From Candidatus Zixiibacteriota bacterium (lineage in GTDB: Bacteria; Zixibacteria; MSB-5A5; GN15; FEB-12): a stretch of DNA of 64,000 nt. Made by a program: the position numbers and the translations under genes. The DNA is taken from contig JANQPI010000010.1 of assembly GCA_028289585.1 (NCBI GenBank), positions 186,001 to 250,000 of the forward strand. Reading direction: 5' to 3'. The notes beneath the pieces were generated by a model that made no database searches, was not told the DNA's origin, and saw nothing but the letters and a program-made list of their open reading frames with translations. This document shows positions 35,874 to 45,419 of this stretch, in pieces (position 1 is the stretch's first letter; each line of letters begins with the position of its first letter).

Positions 35874-38456
35874 TTAGAACTGATATCCGACTTCGATATA
35901 CCACCGTTTGCTACCGTCTCGGGCCCGGCCCCAACCGCCAATCGCGGGTCCCAATGGGGAATCGAGCCCAAGGAACGCTCCCCAACCGGTGCGGAAGTTG
36001 TCGGGCTTGATTTCCTCTGACTGCGAGTACACATCCCCCCAGTCGAAGCGACCGATCAGGCGAAGTCCGAACGGACCGTCGAGACGCAGACGCTGACTAA
36101 GAACCAGAAGTTTGTCTCCGGCCAATTGATGTGTTCGGTAGCCGGCGAAAGAGTGCAGGCCACCCAGATAGAATTGCTCGGTTGGCGGCAGTCCCGAACG
36201 GGAGAGTCCAATCGCGGTTGACGGTAGCCAGTAGACGGATGGGGCGATCCGGAGCGCTGCCTCTGCGGTTGCCTGCCAGCGTGTGAATTCGACGTCACCG
36301 CCGACTACTCGGCCGGTCAAATCGACAACGGAATTGATGCGAACACCCGACCGCGGAAAGGGAATGCGATCAAAGTTGTCGAGCGAAAGGCGAAAATAGA
36401 GCGTCGAAAGGTTGAAGATTCCGGTTCCGTTGGGCGGTTCCGTGTCAAACTCGACCCGTTCAAAGCGCAATCCGCCCCCCAATGTGCCTAGTCGTGACAG
36501 TTGCTGTCCAAGATAGAATTCGGCCCCCCACCGGGATTCGTTTCGTTCCGCGGTTTCAGCATTATCGGCTGCGAAGACTCGTCGTTCGAGTCGATCGTAA
36601 TAGCCGCGCAGGCGGGCGGTGAAATACGTGAAGAAGATGCGATCAAGATTGAGGCTGCCTCCGAAGTACAATCGGTCCGGTCCAACTCGAGCCGTCCCTC
36701 CACCCTGCAGACCGATGCCGAAGAGATTGTCGTCGAGGAGTTCCAGAAACTCTTCCGAAGCGAACTCATCATGCCAGTGCCAACCCAGGCGAACTTGCGT
36801 GGCAGGTTTTTCGTCGACGCCAATGGTTAGGACCGCACCTGAGTCCGCGGGTGCTAGTTCGGCCGTCACCCGTGTGAAGAGCCCGGTCGCAAAGAGATTG
36901 GTGATCCCATCGCGAATAGAGGAGGAGCGGTAGACTTCACCGACGGTAATCGGGAGATACGACCGAATCAACCAGTCGCGTGCGCGCTGATTACCGGTGA
37001 CATCAATACGGGCAATTCTCCCCTCATCGACGGTCGCTTGAACAGTTCCAGTTGTTGAGTCGTACCGAACACGTTTTATGACGGCGAGATCGTAGCCGGC
37101 TCGACGGTAGCCGGCAGAGATTTCGTCAAGACACGCTCGCACGCTACTCGCTGACGGGAAGTGGCGGTCGATATCACAGGCTAGTTGCGGTTGCACCTCA
37201 GCGAGAACGCCGTTCGCCGAGAGGGACAGGCGATAGCCGTCAGCAGGAGCGGCGGTACTATCGATCGATACCTGTATCTGACAGGCATCTGTCGTTGCCC
37301 CGGTGACACGAGCGCTGGCCTGTCGCCAGTTGGCGTCCTCGGCGCGTTCAGTGAGGTAGCGATGCAGGGTGCCTGACGGTAACGCTACTGTCGATGGCCC
37401 CACCTCGCTCTCAACACAGACGTGACCACTGTCAGCTGCTTGTCGCTGACGGAGGGCTTCGCGAATTCGCGGCACGGCCGCTTGGCCGGCCGCATAACCG
37501 ATGGCAATGAGTTCCTTCCGCTCCGTAAACGATGATGCCGTGTACGCTCCCAGGTCCGGTGCAATGACTACGTCGGCCTGCGCCAGTTGCTCGGCGAGCC
37601 GATCGGCGGACATGATCGTCGTAACCTGGCCGGCAACGTCAACGGGAGTCACGATCTCCGCTTTACTTGAAAGGGGTGAAGTGACATCAACAGCGACGAC
37701 AGCAGCTTGTGGTGTGGCGAGCGTACGCGCAAGTGTGACGGGAATCGGCATCACTATTCCACCGTCCATCAGTACCTGGCCGTCCCGCTCTACGCCGGTG
37801 AACGCCAGGGGGAAGGCCATTGTCGCACGCATGGCGTCGACCAGTGAACCGCTGTCGAAGACGATGGCCTGACCTGAAACGATATCAGTGGCGACCGTAC
37901 GAAACGGGATCGTGAGTCGATCAAAATCACCCTGAGCACGATAGACGGCCTCATTGGTGAGTGCGGTGAAGAGTGTGGTGATTTCCTGCGCATCGGAAAG
38001 CGCGGTCGGGATGACCGGTCGCCAGTTGTCGAAGCGTAGTGCGATTAAGTGTCGTTCAGCGTCACTCCGTCGTGTCGCCAGCATACTGCGGCGCTCCGGC
38101 GCGTTGGCGAAAAGTCGGGAGAGATCGAGACTTGTGATCAGTGAGTCGATCTCATCGACGGTATAGCCGCACGCGTATAGCCCGCCAATAATCCCGCCGA
38201 TCGATGTCCCCGCGATACCGGTCACGGTGATCTGCGCCTCTTCGAGGGCTCGAAGCAAGCCGACGATCGCGATACCGCGCGCCCCGCCACCGGACAGAGC
38301 TAGCGTAATCGGGTAGTCTGCGGTATCGGCTTGAGATGGTCCCGCGAGCGCATCGTAGGATGCTACGACCTCCTCCGCCACGACGGTCGGTACGTGCAGC
38401 GTGCCGAGGACGAGCATGAGGACGATGAGCAATCGGGTTTTCGCTTGCCTGCTCAC
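35874..38456 (-). CDS. patatin-like phospholipase with POTRA and Omp85 barrel (type Vd autotransporter-like)
   Basis: 860-residue outer-membrane protein. Signal peptide from the GTG at 38456 (ending VPTVVA); patatin domain about 45-330 with intact oxyanion loop GGGARG, nucleophile motif GTSIGG and catalytic aspartate MDGG. A linker with two POTRA-like segments (AGYRRAGYDLAVIKRV, EGRIARIDVTGN) and a BamA/FhaC-type barrel (LGGLHSFAGYR ... YIEVGYQF) follow. PlpD of Pseudomonas has this layout and secretes its lipase domain. An upstream TTG frame to 38501 is possible but adds residues before the signal peptide. Only 27 bases separate it from the divergent methyltransferase gene. Confidence 0.88.
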   Translation of the reverse strand: MSRQAKTRLLIVLMLVLGTLHVPTVVAEEVVASYDALAGPSQADTADYPITLALSGGGARGIAIVGLLRALEEAQITVTGIAGTSIGGIIGGLYACGYTVDEIDSLITSLDLSRLFANAPERRSMLATRRSDAERHLIALRFDNWRPVIPTALSDAQEITTLFTALTNEAVYRAQGDFDRLTIPFRTVATDIVSGQAIVFDSGSLVDAMRATMAFPLAFTGVERDGQVLMDGGIVMPIPVTLARTLATPQAAVVAVDVTSPLSSKAEIVTPVDVAGQVTTIMSADRLAEQLAQADVVIAPDLGAYTASSFTERKELIAIGYAAGQAAVPRIREALRQRQAADSGHVCVESEVGPSTVALPSGTLHRYLTERAEDANWRQASARVTGATTDACQIQVSIDSTAAPADGYRLSLSANGVLAEVQPQLACDIDRHFPSASSVRACLDEISAGYRRAGYDLAVIKRVRYDSTTGTVQATVDEGRIARIDVTGNQRARDWLIRSYLPITVGEVYRSSSIRDGITNLFATGLFTRVTAELAPADSGAVLTIGVDEKPATQVRLGWHWHDEFASEEFLELLDDNLFGIGLQGGGTARVGPDRLYFGGSLNLDRIFFTYFTARLRGYYDRLERRVFAADNAETAERNESRWGAEFYLGQQLSRLGTLGGGLRFERVEFDTEPPNGTGIFNLSTLYFRLSLDNFDRIPFPRSGVRINSVVDLTGRVVGGDVEFTRWQATAEAALRIAPSVYWLPSTAIGLSRSGLPPTEQFYLGGLHSFAGYRTHQLAGDKLLVLSQRLRLDGPFGLRLIGRFDWGDVYSQSEEIKPDNFRTGWGAFLGLDSPLGPAIGGWGRARDGSKRWYIEVGYQF

Positions 38457-38483
38457 CTGCCGATCCGGTTCCTTTTCGAAGTC

Positions 38484-39281
38484 ATGATCTTCCGAGCTCA
38501 AGAAACCCGGCCGCTAACGCAGAACGAGTTAAAAACGTGGCGGGAGCTTGGCCGTCGCCGGGTGCGTCGTTCGGAACAGGCGTTTCTGGCCGAGGGGGTC
38601 CGCCTGATCGATGAGTCGTTGCGGGCGGACGTCCAGCCCGAGATCGTCCTGTATCAGAATGAGCTTGCCGCAGCGGCCCAGGATCTAGTTGCTCAGTTAA
38701 TGTCGCAGGGGGTGCCGACCCGCTGTATTCCTCAGCGACAATTGGAGCGCATTGCAGATACCGAAACAAGTCAAGGGCTCCTGGCACGCTACCGAATGCA
38801 TACCGTTTCGCCGGCCGAACTTTTTACCCCCCGTGCTCGTACGGTCGTACTGATAGACAGTGTGATCGATCCCGGCAATCTTGGCACGCTGATCCGCTCA
38901 GCTATCGCCTTCGGTGTTTCCGACATTGCTATTGCCGGCGATGGTGCCGCCGATCCGTTTGGTCCCAAAGTCGTCCGAGCAACGTCGGGGGCGCTGTTTC
39001 GGAGCCGCATCGCCATCGACGAACGGGAGGAGATCCGCAACGCGGCTCGCACGGCCGGTTACATCGTTGTTGTGGCTGATCTCGACGGTTTCGAAACGTG
39101 GCCGGAACCCGATCCGGAGCATATGCTGCTGATCATTGGGGGGGAGACGGCCGGAGTGAATCGGTACTGGCGACAGAGTGCCGATCACATCATCGCGGTT
39201 CGACAAACCGATCGGATCGATTCGCTGAACGCCGCGATTGCGGGGTCCATTCTGATGCATGGAAGGTTCGTTCGTGGATAA
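38484..39281 (+). CDS. TrmH/SpoU-family RNA 2'-O-methyltransferase
   Basis: 265-residue SPOUT methyltransferase for rRNA or tRNA ribose methylation. An N-terminal substrate-binding domain (RRSEQAFLAEGVRLIDESL) precedes the SPOUT domain with motif 1 DPGNLGTLIRSA, motif 2 IIGGETAGV and motif 3 DSLNAAIAGSIL, all intact. The target nucleotide cannot be told. The start at 38484 is the first sensible ATG after the divergent patatin gene. The next gene starts inside its 3' end. Confidence 0.88.
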   Translation: MIFRAQETRPLTQNELKTWRELGRRRVRRSEQAFLAEGVRLIDESLRADVQPEIVLYQNELAAAAQDLVAQLMSQGVPTRCIPQRQLERIADTETSQGLLARYRMHTVSPAELFTPRARTVVLIDSVIDPGNLGTLIRSAIAFGVSDIAIAGDGAADPFGPKVVRATSGALFRSRIAIDEREEIRNAARTAGYIVVVADLDGFETWPEPDPEHMLLIIGGETAGVNRYWRQSADHIIAVRQTDRIDSLNAAIAGSILMHGRFVRG

Positions 39282-40332
39282 ACGCTCGTTATGTTTTCTT
39301 CTCACATTCTGCGTTGCCGTTAGCACGGCTCACACGCAGGATTTGGTGGAGCGAGAATCTGGTGTCTGGGTCAGTGATTCACTCGGTATAGAACTGAATC
39401 GGCTCAGCAAGAATCGAATGATCATTCGTGCGGCAGAAAGCTTGGGCGGCAAGCTTGAGATCATTACCGGCGATCAGGAGAATGTGCAGCTGGCATATCG
39501 CAAGGTCGCCCGCACAGCATCACGCCGTACGGCATTCGACTATATTGATCTTATCACCGTCAATCTGACAACAACCGGAGCGGGGAGCAGGCTGGAACTG
39601 CGAGCGCCCAATCCTCCTCCCTGGGATCGAGAAACGGAATCCGGTCAGATTGAGGCGATTCTGCGTGTCCCTGTTGACATCGAGGTCGAAGTCCAGGCGA
39701 CCTATTTCGACATCGAGGCACGTGGACCGTTCCGATCGGTCAGTGTACCGGCATCGCTCGGACGACTGAGCGTCTCGCGCGTCAGTCAGAAACTGGAGTT
39801 ATCGACCGCCAACCGGAGAGTCGAAATCCGTGATATCATTGGTGAAATCCGCGTGTCGACATCGAACGCTTCGCTGATTGCCGAAACCGTTCGCGCTGTC
39901 GGGGCGCAGGCAAGTTTTCGCAATGAAGCGGGTGAGATTCGGCTCGAGGATGTCGAAGGTTCCCTGAACGTTCGCAATGCGTTTGCGCGGACGGCCATCT
40001 ATGACTACCGGGCGACCGATGTGACAACGCTGATTCGCAATTCATCGGGACCTATAGAGTTAAACGTCCTCGAATTCTCGGGGGGACAACTCGTTCTGTC
40101 GAATCGTCACGAGGACATTGATATTCTGCTACCTGATAATGTTTCTGCCTATCTCTCCCTGGCCGTAGATACCGACGGTCGTATTGAAACGAGCGGATTG
40201 CGACTCCAGCCTGACCTTATTCAGCGAGACCGTCTATCGGCGATTGCCGGTGAAGGAACCGCGGACGTCGATGCGTCGATTCGCGGTACCGGCAACATAT
40301 TTGTCCGGGGAACTCGAAAGGATCTCGATTAA
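39274..40332 (+). CDS. exported DUF4097-like adhesin-fold protein
   Basis: 352-residue exported protein. A signal peptide (KRSLCFLLTFCVAVSTAHT) precedes a repetitive beta-strand body (LSVSRVSQKLELSTANRRVEIRD, GEIRVSTSNASLIAETVRA, GEIRLEDVEGSLNVRNA) like DUF4097/DUF4098 beta-helices. Function of this family is unknown. I chose the GTG at 39274 with GGAAGG 7 bases upstream; an ATG at 39259 lies in the methyltransferase gene. Its TAA overlaps the ATG of the barrel-SppA fusion (TAATG), so the two are coupled. Confidence 0.7.
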   Translation: MDKRSLCFLLTFCVAVSTAHTQDLVERESGVWVSDSLGIELNRLSKNRMIIRAAESLGGKLEIITGDQENVQLAYRKVARTASRRTAFDYIDLITVNLTTTGAGSRLELRAPNPPPWDRETESGQIEAILRVPVDIEVEVQATYFDIEARGPFRSVSVPASLGRLSVSRVSQKLELSTANRRVEIRDIIGEIRVSTSNASLIAETVRAVGAQASFRNEAGEIRLEDVEGSLNVRNAFARTAIYDYRATDVTTLIRNSSGPIELNVLEFSGGQLVLSNRHEDIDILLPDNVSAYLSLAVDTDGRIETSGLRLQPDLIQRDRLSAIAGEGTADVDASIRGTGNIFVRGTRKDLD

Positions 40333-42749
40333 TGCGAATTCGCTACTTGATCGCACTGGTGCTGATCGTGCCCGGCTGCCTGGCTCAGGAGATAGCTGAT
40401 CGGCTACTTATCCCCGATGGTATCTTCTACTACCGGCCGGCGGCGACGGTATCCGGAGCCGAGGCTACCTGGGTCAATCCGGCCGCTCTGCATCGCTATC
40501 CGAATGGCATCGTCCAGGTGATGGGTGATTTTGCCGACGGTTCAACACTGGAGAGCTACGGTGTGGCGATTACCGGCGATCGTGTTGGTCTAGCCTATCG
40601 CTATGTTGATCTGCCGGCGACGGAATCGATTCGGGAGTTCGTGTTTGCCGGTGGCTCAGGCTTTGGTCCGCAGATCGCGGTGGGTGGGTCCTATCGATGG
40701 TTTCGGAATGGTCCACCTGAACTGCGTCGTCAGCACCTCTGGAATGCCGCTCTCCTCGCTCCCATTGGTCAGACGTTTCAGTTCGCATCGGTCTTCTCCA
40801 ATCTGAATCGGGCCGACCGGGCTGGTGATGAGACCGAAGTTGAAATGCGCTATTCGCTCGGGTACCGTCCTCTCCGTGGACAGCAATTGACACTCGCGGC
40901 GGATATGTTCCTGTCGACGGGGAACAAGCTCTCCGAGGCGGATTTCGTCTATTATGCGGAAGCGAATCCGTCGCGGGGCATCTACCTCAATGGAACGGTC
41001 GACAACGATGGTAACTGGCAGGCGGGTGTTCGCGTTAATCTGTTACGTTACTTCGTTGGTGGTCAGAGCCAGTTTGCTGATGGCGATCATCGTCGGACGA
41101 CGGCATATGTCGGGTTCTCGGCGCTTCGGCAGCCGTCGGTTATTCCCGAGTCACCGCAGCGAATCCTGGCGCGCTTTGGAGGCTTTGGCGAAAACCCAAC
41201 CCGTTATCTCTTCGGCCCTCGTCCGGTCGGCTATCTGCGCAATCTTATCACGCTCGATCGGGCGGTGCATGACCCCGGTGTATCCGAAGTCCTGCTTGTC
41301 ATAAGTTCGACTCCAGGCGTGGCGCAAGCCCAGGAGCTGCGACGGGCAATCAGCGATGCCCGGTCTCATGGCAAGCACGTGACGGTCTATCTCAAGCGGG
41401 CGAACGATCTGACATACTACGTAGCCGCCGCGGCCAACCGCATCATCATGCCGCCGGTCTCACGACTCGACCTCAACGGATTGGCTGTCGATCTGACCTA
41501 CTACGCCGGGGTGTTGGCGAAGGTCGGTGTTTCCCTTGATTTGGTTCGGATTGCCGAATACAAGACGGCTCCGGAACGGTACACGCGCACCGGCCCGACC
41601 CCGGAAGCCTCGGCACAGATGAACCGGCTGCTCGATAACTGGTTTGACATGTTGACCGACGGTATCGCGTCGGGTCGTTCTCTGTCACCGGACTCGGTGC
41701 GGGCGCTTATCGACATCGGACCCTTCACTTCGATTGACGCGGTGTCAGTGGGATTAATCGATACGTTGATGTATGCCGACGTGCTGACTCGGGGTGGCTA
41801 TCATTCCGGTGGCGGCTTTGTTTCTCTGTCGCGCTATCGAGCGGACACCCTAGTGAATACCAGTTGGCGTTTCCGACCACGCCTCGCGGTCGTCGTTGCC
41901 GAAGGGGAGATTGCCCAGGGAGCCAGTCAACCACTGTTCGGACCGCGGGGTCAGGTCAGCCCTGGATTGATGGCTCGCGGCTTCGGCCAGGCGGAGGGTG
42001 ATCCATATGCGCGTGGGATTATCTTTAGAATCAACTCACCAGGCGGGGGAGCGTTTGCCGGCGAAGGAATTCATCGGACCGTTGATCGTTCCGGGAGTCG
42101 CCGACCGCTCACCGTATCGATTGGCAATACCGCCGCATCGGGAGGGATGTACATCGCAACCCCTGCTGCCACCTGGATCTCGTCGTCCGGCTCGTCGACG
42201 GGATCGATTGGCATTTACGGCGGGAAAGCAGACTTCTCGGGTCTGTACGAAAAACTCGATGTCGGCACGGCGCTTTACACGCGAGGCCGTCTCTCGGCGA
42301 TGATGTCGACAGCCCGTCCGTTTACTGATGAGGAACGCGAGAAGTATCGAGACCAACTACGCGCGTTTTACGATCACTTTGTCGACCTCGTCGCCACGAG
42401 TCGTGACCTGTCCGTCGACTCTATTGACGCTATCGGTCGAGGGCAGGTCTGGACTGGCCGGGAAGCTCTGGCAATTGGTCTGGTAGATGACACTACCGGT
42501 TGGCAGGGGGCGGTCGCGGCGGCGGCCGAATCGGCAGGACTAACGGGGCGCGACTTCGACATTGCTGTGTATCCGACAAAACGGTCGCTTCTGCCTTTAC
42601 CAGCGTTTTCCATCCTCGACGTTGCTACCGGTTGGTTGCGCGGCAGCTCACAGGAAGCACCCGTGCCCGCAGATCCTCTGACCCGCTTTCTGGATTCAGA
42701 CGGGGAGCTGATGCTGATGCGCATGCCGTTTGATATCCACCTTCACTGA
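40332..42749 (+). CDS. outer-membrane-barrel/SppA fusion (S49 peptidase)
   Basis: 805 residues. Signal peptide MRIRYLIALVLIVPGCLA; residues about 20-275 look like an outer-membrane barrel (GAEATWVNPAALHRYP as in PorV/FadL starts, then alternating strands YGVAITGDRVGLAYRYV, WQAGVRVNLLRYFVGG). Residues about 285-750 are the two tandem S49 domains of 67-kDa SppA. The lysine of the first half (EYKTAPERY, K411) and serine of the second (TAASGGMYIA, S603) are 192 apart, against 200 (K209, S409) in E. coli SppA, so the dyad is intact. SppA normally sits on the inner membrane; this copy would be displayed at the outer membrane. Followed by a terminator. Confidence 0.82.
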   Translation: MRIRYLIALVLIVPGCLAQEIADRLLIPDGIFYYRPAATVSGAEATWVNPAALHRYPNGIVQVMGDFADGSTLESYGVAITGDRVGLAYRYVDLPATESIREFVFAGGSGFGPQIAVGGSYRWFRNGPPELRRQHLWNAALLAPIGQTFQFASVFSNLNRADRAGDETEVEMRYSLGYRPLRGQQLTLAADMFLSTGNKLSEADFVYYAEANPSRGIYLNGTVDNDGNWQAGVRVNLLRYFVGGQSQFADGDHRRTTAYVGFSALRQPSVIPESPQRILARFGGFGENPTRYLFGPRPVGYLRNLITLDRAVHDPGVSEVLLVISSTPGVAQAQELRRAISDARSHGKHVTVYLKRANDLTYYVAAAANRIIMPPVSRLDLNGLAVDLTYYAGVLAKVGVSLDLVRIAEYKTAPERYTRTGPTPEASAQMNRLLDNWFDMLTDGIASGRSLSPDSVRALIDIGPFTSIDAVSVGLIDTLMYADVLTRGGYHSGGGFVSLSRYRADTLVNTSWRFRPRLAVVVAEGEIAQGASQPLFGPRGQVSPGLMARGFGQAEGDPYARGIIFRINSPGGGAFAGEGIHRTVDRSGSRRPLTVSIGNTAASGGMYIATPAATWISSSGSSTGSIGIYGGKADFSGLYEKLDVGTALYTRGRLSAMMSTARPFTDEEREKYRDQLRAFYDHFVDLVATSRDLSVDSIDAIGRGQVWTGREALAIGLVDDTTGWQGAVAAAAESAGLTGRDFDIAVYPTKRSLLPLPAFSILDVATGWLRGSSQEAPVPADPLTRFLDSDGELMLMRMPFDIHLH

Positions 42750-42758
42750 CACTTACAG

Positions 42759-42794
42759 AAACGCCCCCTCACCAGTCATGGCGAGAGGGCGTTT
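42759..42794. terminator. bidirectional Rho-independent terminator
   Basis: AAACGCCC-C-CTC pairs with GAG-A-GGGCGTTT (42759-42770 and 42783-42794) around a 12-base loop. It has T residues on one side and A residues on the other, suiting the convergent SppA-fusion and pilX genes. Confidence 0.8.
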
Positions 42795-42817
42795 GCGTCA
42801 TCCTATGTGATCAGCAC

Positions 42818-44500
42818 TTAGAACGTTACACTGATGTCGTCCTCGACGTAGCCGGTGGCCGCTTCGTCGGCATACCCGACGTAGTCCTGCTGCCAGCCGA
42901 CGCGCTGGAACACGCGCACCAGCGGCGTGGCCGGAGGATGGTTGGCCGGATCGTCGAGATCGGTGTCGTACGACCAGTTTCGGTTCGGCGGGCTGTAGTA
43001 ACTGCCGCTCCAGTTGCCGGTCGCCTGTTCGGCATTCCACAGATTGACCGCAGAGCCACTCCAGTTGAAGTTAACACCACTCCAGACCTCGAGGAACCGT
43101 GGCAGGTTCTCGAAGCCGCCGTTGTAGTTGGAGTGCGTCGTTTCGACATTGCCGGTAAGGTACGACGCGTTAACGGTCGTTTCATCGGCCGGGCGATTCG
43201 ACTTGTTCTGGTTCGACTGGGTGTCATCCCACGCCGACGACAGGAACGTTACCGCATCGGCCATCAGCGCTGCCGCTTTCTTATCGACCGAATTGTAGTC
43301 ACCTACCGTGTACAGTGGATTCTGCGAGACGACCGTCAGGTCACCGCCGAGTTCTTCGCCGTTGGTCAGCCGCAGGGCGGGGAATTCGCCGGCTGAGGCA
43401 TCGTCGGCGAAGTAGAGAACGCCGTTATCGGGGGCAAGACCGAGGTCATACATCTGTCGAACGTTCAGATTGGTCGTTTCGACGTCTGTTCCCTCACGCT
43501 GGTCGGTGAATTGGTTCGGAACGTAGTCGATAACACCGTTGGCAACCCAGGTCGCGGTGACATCGATCCAGACCGACCCGACCTGCTGTTCAACCGTACC
43601 GTTAATGATTCTGACCGACGCTTTGCGTTCGTACGATTCGGGATTGGCACCGCCGTTGTAACGTTCGATGATGTCATGCGGATCACCGGAGGCAGCGAGC
43701 GGAAGGTTCAGCTCGCTCTGTCCGTGAGCGCCATCCTGGACGCGGCCATCCCAGCGATTGATCGACTCTTCGTACCAATTAGAATCGTTGTGATCGAGCC
43801 AGTTACCACCCGAATTCATGTTCACGTAGTTGCCCGAGCCGTCCTTGATAAGAACGTCACCGCTAGCGACCGATCCCGGACCTTTTCGTCCGTGGAGAAT
43901 CTCGCCCGAGGCGGTGACAAACGACTCCATCCGCAGCGAGTTGCCGGCCTGCAGCCAGAGGTTACCATTGGAATGGACCCGTCCCACCAGGTTCATGTCC
44001 GGTCCCGGGGCAATTTCAAGATCGTTGCCGTAGAAGACTGCAAACTGGAAGATCGGAATGGTTGCGACCTCAAAGTTCTGCGAGACCTTCACCGTGGCAT
44101 GATCAAGGGTGTTGATCGATGCTGCCGTAACCGTATACGATTTCACCTGAGCGTTGAGTCCCGCTAGCGTACCCTGGCTGAGCGCCCGCTGCTGCGGAGC
44201 GCCATCATCCGTCACACGCCACGCTACGATCGATCCGTTGAGCGAATCAATTCCCGATGGCATGACCGACGGCGGCGCGTTGGTCGAGTCCCAGTGGTTC
44301 TGGAGATTTGCCGTGGCAGCCTCGAGGCCGGCCTCGGCGGCGTAGAACGACCGCATCTCCTGGAGTTGGTTGCCCGCAATGGTCATTTCGTCATCCGATG
44401 TCGACAGTGCCGCGATCCCGAGGAGCGTCAGCATGCCGACCATGATGAGCGCAATGATGGCGGCCACACCGCGTTCGTTGTTGAGTGTTGCTCGTGTCAT
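42818..44500 (-). CDS. PilX-type minor pilin / pilus assembly protein
   Basis: 560 residues. A PilX N-terminal segment, GVAAIIALIMVGMLTLLGIAALSTSDDEMTIAGNQLQEMRSFYAAEAGLEAA, has the hydrophobic pilin helix and the YAAEAG hallmark. The body is a large, glycine- and asparagine-rich extracellular domain, much longer than the roughly 200 residues of typical PilX. It would join the tip of a type IV pilus or pseudopilus. ATG at 44500 with AGGCAGG upstream; 37 bases after pilW. Ends at the shared terminator. Confidence 0.8.
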   Translation of the reverse strand: MTRATLNNERGVAAIIALIMVGMLTLLGIAALSTSDDEMTIAGNQLQEMRSFYAAEAGLEAATANLQNHWDSTNAPPSVMPSGIDSLNGSIVAWRVTDDGAPQQRALSQGTLAGLNAQVKSYTVTAASINTLDHATVKVSQNFEVATIPIFQFAVFYGNDLEIAPGPDMNLVGRVHSNGNLWLQAGNSLRMESFVTASGEILHGRKGPGSVASGDVLIKDGSGNYVNMNSGGNWLDHNDSNWYEESINRWDGRVQDGAHGQSELNLPLAASGDPHDIIERYNGGANPESYERKASVRIINGTVEQQVGSVWIDVTATWVANGVIDYVPNQFTDQREGTDVETTNLNVRQMYDLGLAPDNGVLYFADDASAGEFPALRLTNGEELGGDLTVVSQNPLYTVGDYNSVDKKAAALMADAVTFLSSAWDDTQSNQNKSNRPADETTVNASYLTGNVETTHSNYNGGFENLPRFLEVWSGVNFNWSGSAVNLWNAEQATGNWSGSYYSPPNRNWSYDTDLDDPANHPPATPLVRVFQRVGWQQDYVGYADEAATGYVEDDISVTF

Positions 44501-44537
44501 AGTCTGCCTGCCTTTGCCAACAGCCGTGAGCTCCGCT

Positions 44538-45365
44538 CTACGACTGAATGATATTCCTGACATTCACCGACGATTCGTATGTCCGCAGCCGGTAGAACGC
44601 GCTGTCGGTGGTATAATCCGGATTGGCCGATCGAGCGGTCACGGTAATTAGAACCTCGACGACGTCCTCGACCAGCGGCGGAACGTCAACGATCAGGCCA
44701 TTGGAGAGGCGATACTGGAACTGCAAATCCGAAATGTTCTCGGCGTATTTCACCGGTGCCTGACCGGGCATCTCGACCATCAAGGCCGGTGATGCGGTAT
44801 CGGTCACGTTGTCGATATAGAACTTCACCTGGTACATCTTGAGGACGATGGCATCGGCGCCATAGGGCCGCGACAGCGGATGCGCGCCGTGCTGCAGCAA
44901 CTGGGCTCCGGTTTGGACGTTGGAGAGCTCAAACCACTCGCCACCACCCGAATCGGGTTCGAAGATGTAAATCCAGTCGCCGGCGTCGAAACAATCAACC
45001 GCCGTTGCGCACTGGATGTCCGACACCACCGAAGCCATATCGACCGAGAGGTATGAGTCGCAATCCTCAGTCTGATACATGATGGTGATCGTGTCCGGAT
45101 TAGTGTTGGCGGCGATGATCGGATCCATCTGCACCGCGACACCGTAGCCGGCCATCCGAATCTGTTTGGTGAGTTCGTCGATCGCCGCGCGCGCCGATTG
45201 TTGCACGGTGCGTACATCGTCCTGCACCATGTAGTTTTGATGCTGGGTGATGTAGGCGCGCAGAATCGCCGTCGTTACAACGCCCATGATGGCGAGGGCA
45301 ATCAACACCTCCAGGAGGGAGAAGCCTGCGTTGCCGCGTCGGTGGTGGGTCTGTTTCGCTTTCAT
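44538..45365 (-). CDS. PilW-family minor pilin (prepilin)
   Basis: 275 residues with a class III prepilin signal: short basic leader, then GFSLLEVLIALAIMGVVTTAILRAY, with cleavage after the glycine before FSLLE and glutamate at mature position 5. The rest (SARAAIDELTKQIRMAGYG) is characteristic of PilW. Processed by prepilin peptidase and built into a type IV pilus. GAGGA lies 9 bases before the ATG. Middle gene of pilV-pilW-pilX. Confidence 0.87.
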   Translation of the reverse strand: MKAKQTHHRRGNAGFSLLEVLIALAIMGVVTTAILRAYITQHQNYMVQDDVRTVQQSARAAIDELTKQIRMAGYGVAVQMDPIIAANTNPDTITIMYQTEDCDSYLSVDMASVVSDIQCATAVDCFDAGDWIYIFEPDSGGGEWFELSNVQTGAQLLQHGAHPLSRPYGADAIVLKMYQVKFYIDNVTDTASPALMVEMPGQAPVKYAENISDLQFQYRLSNGLIVDVPPLVEDVVEVLITVTARSANPDYTTDSAFYRLRTYESSVNVRNIIQS

Positions 45366-45419
45366 ATCGTTACATCCTCAGATGACTGATTATCCGTTGA
45401 ACGCTTCCGTTGTGATACG

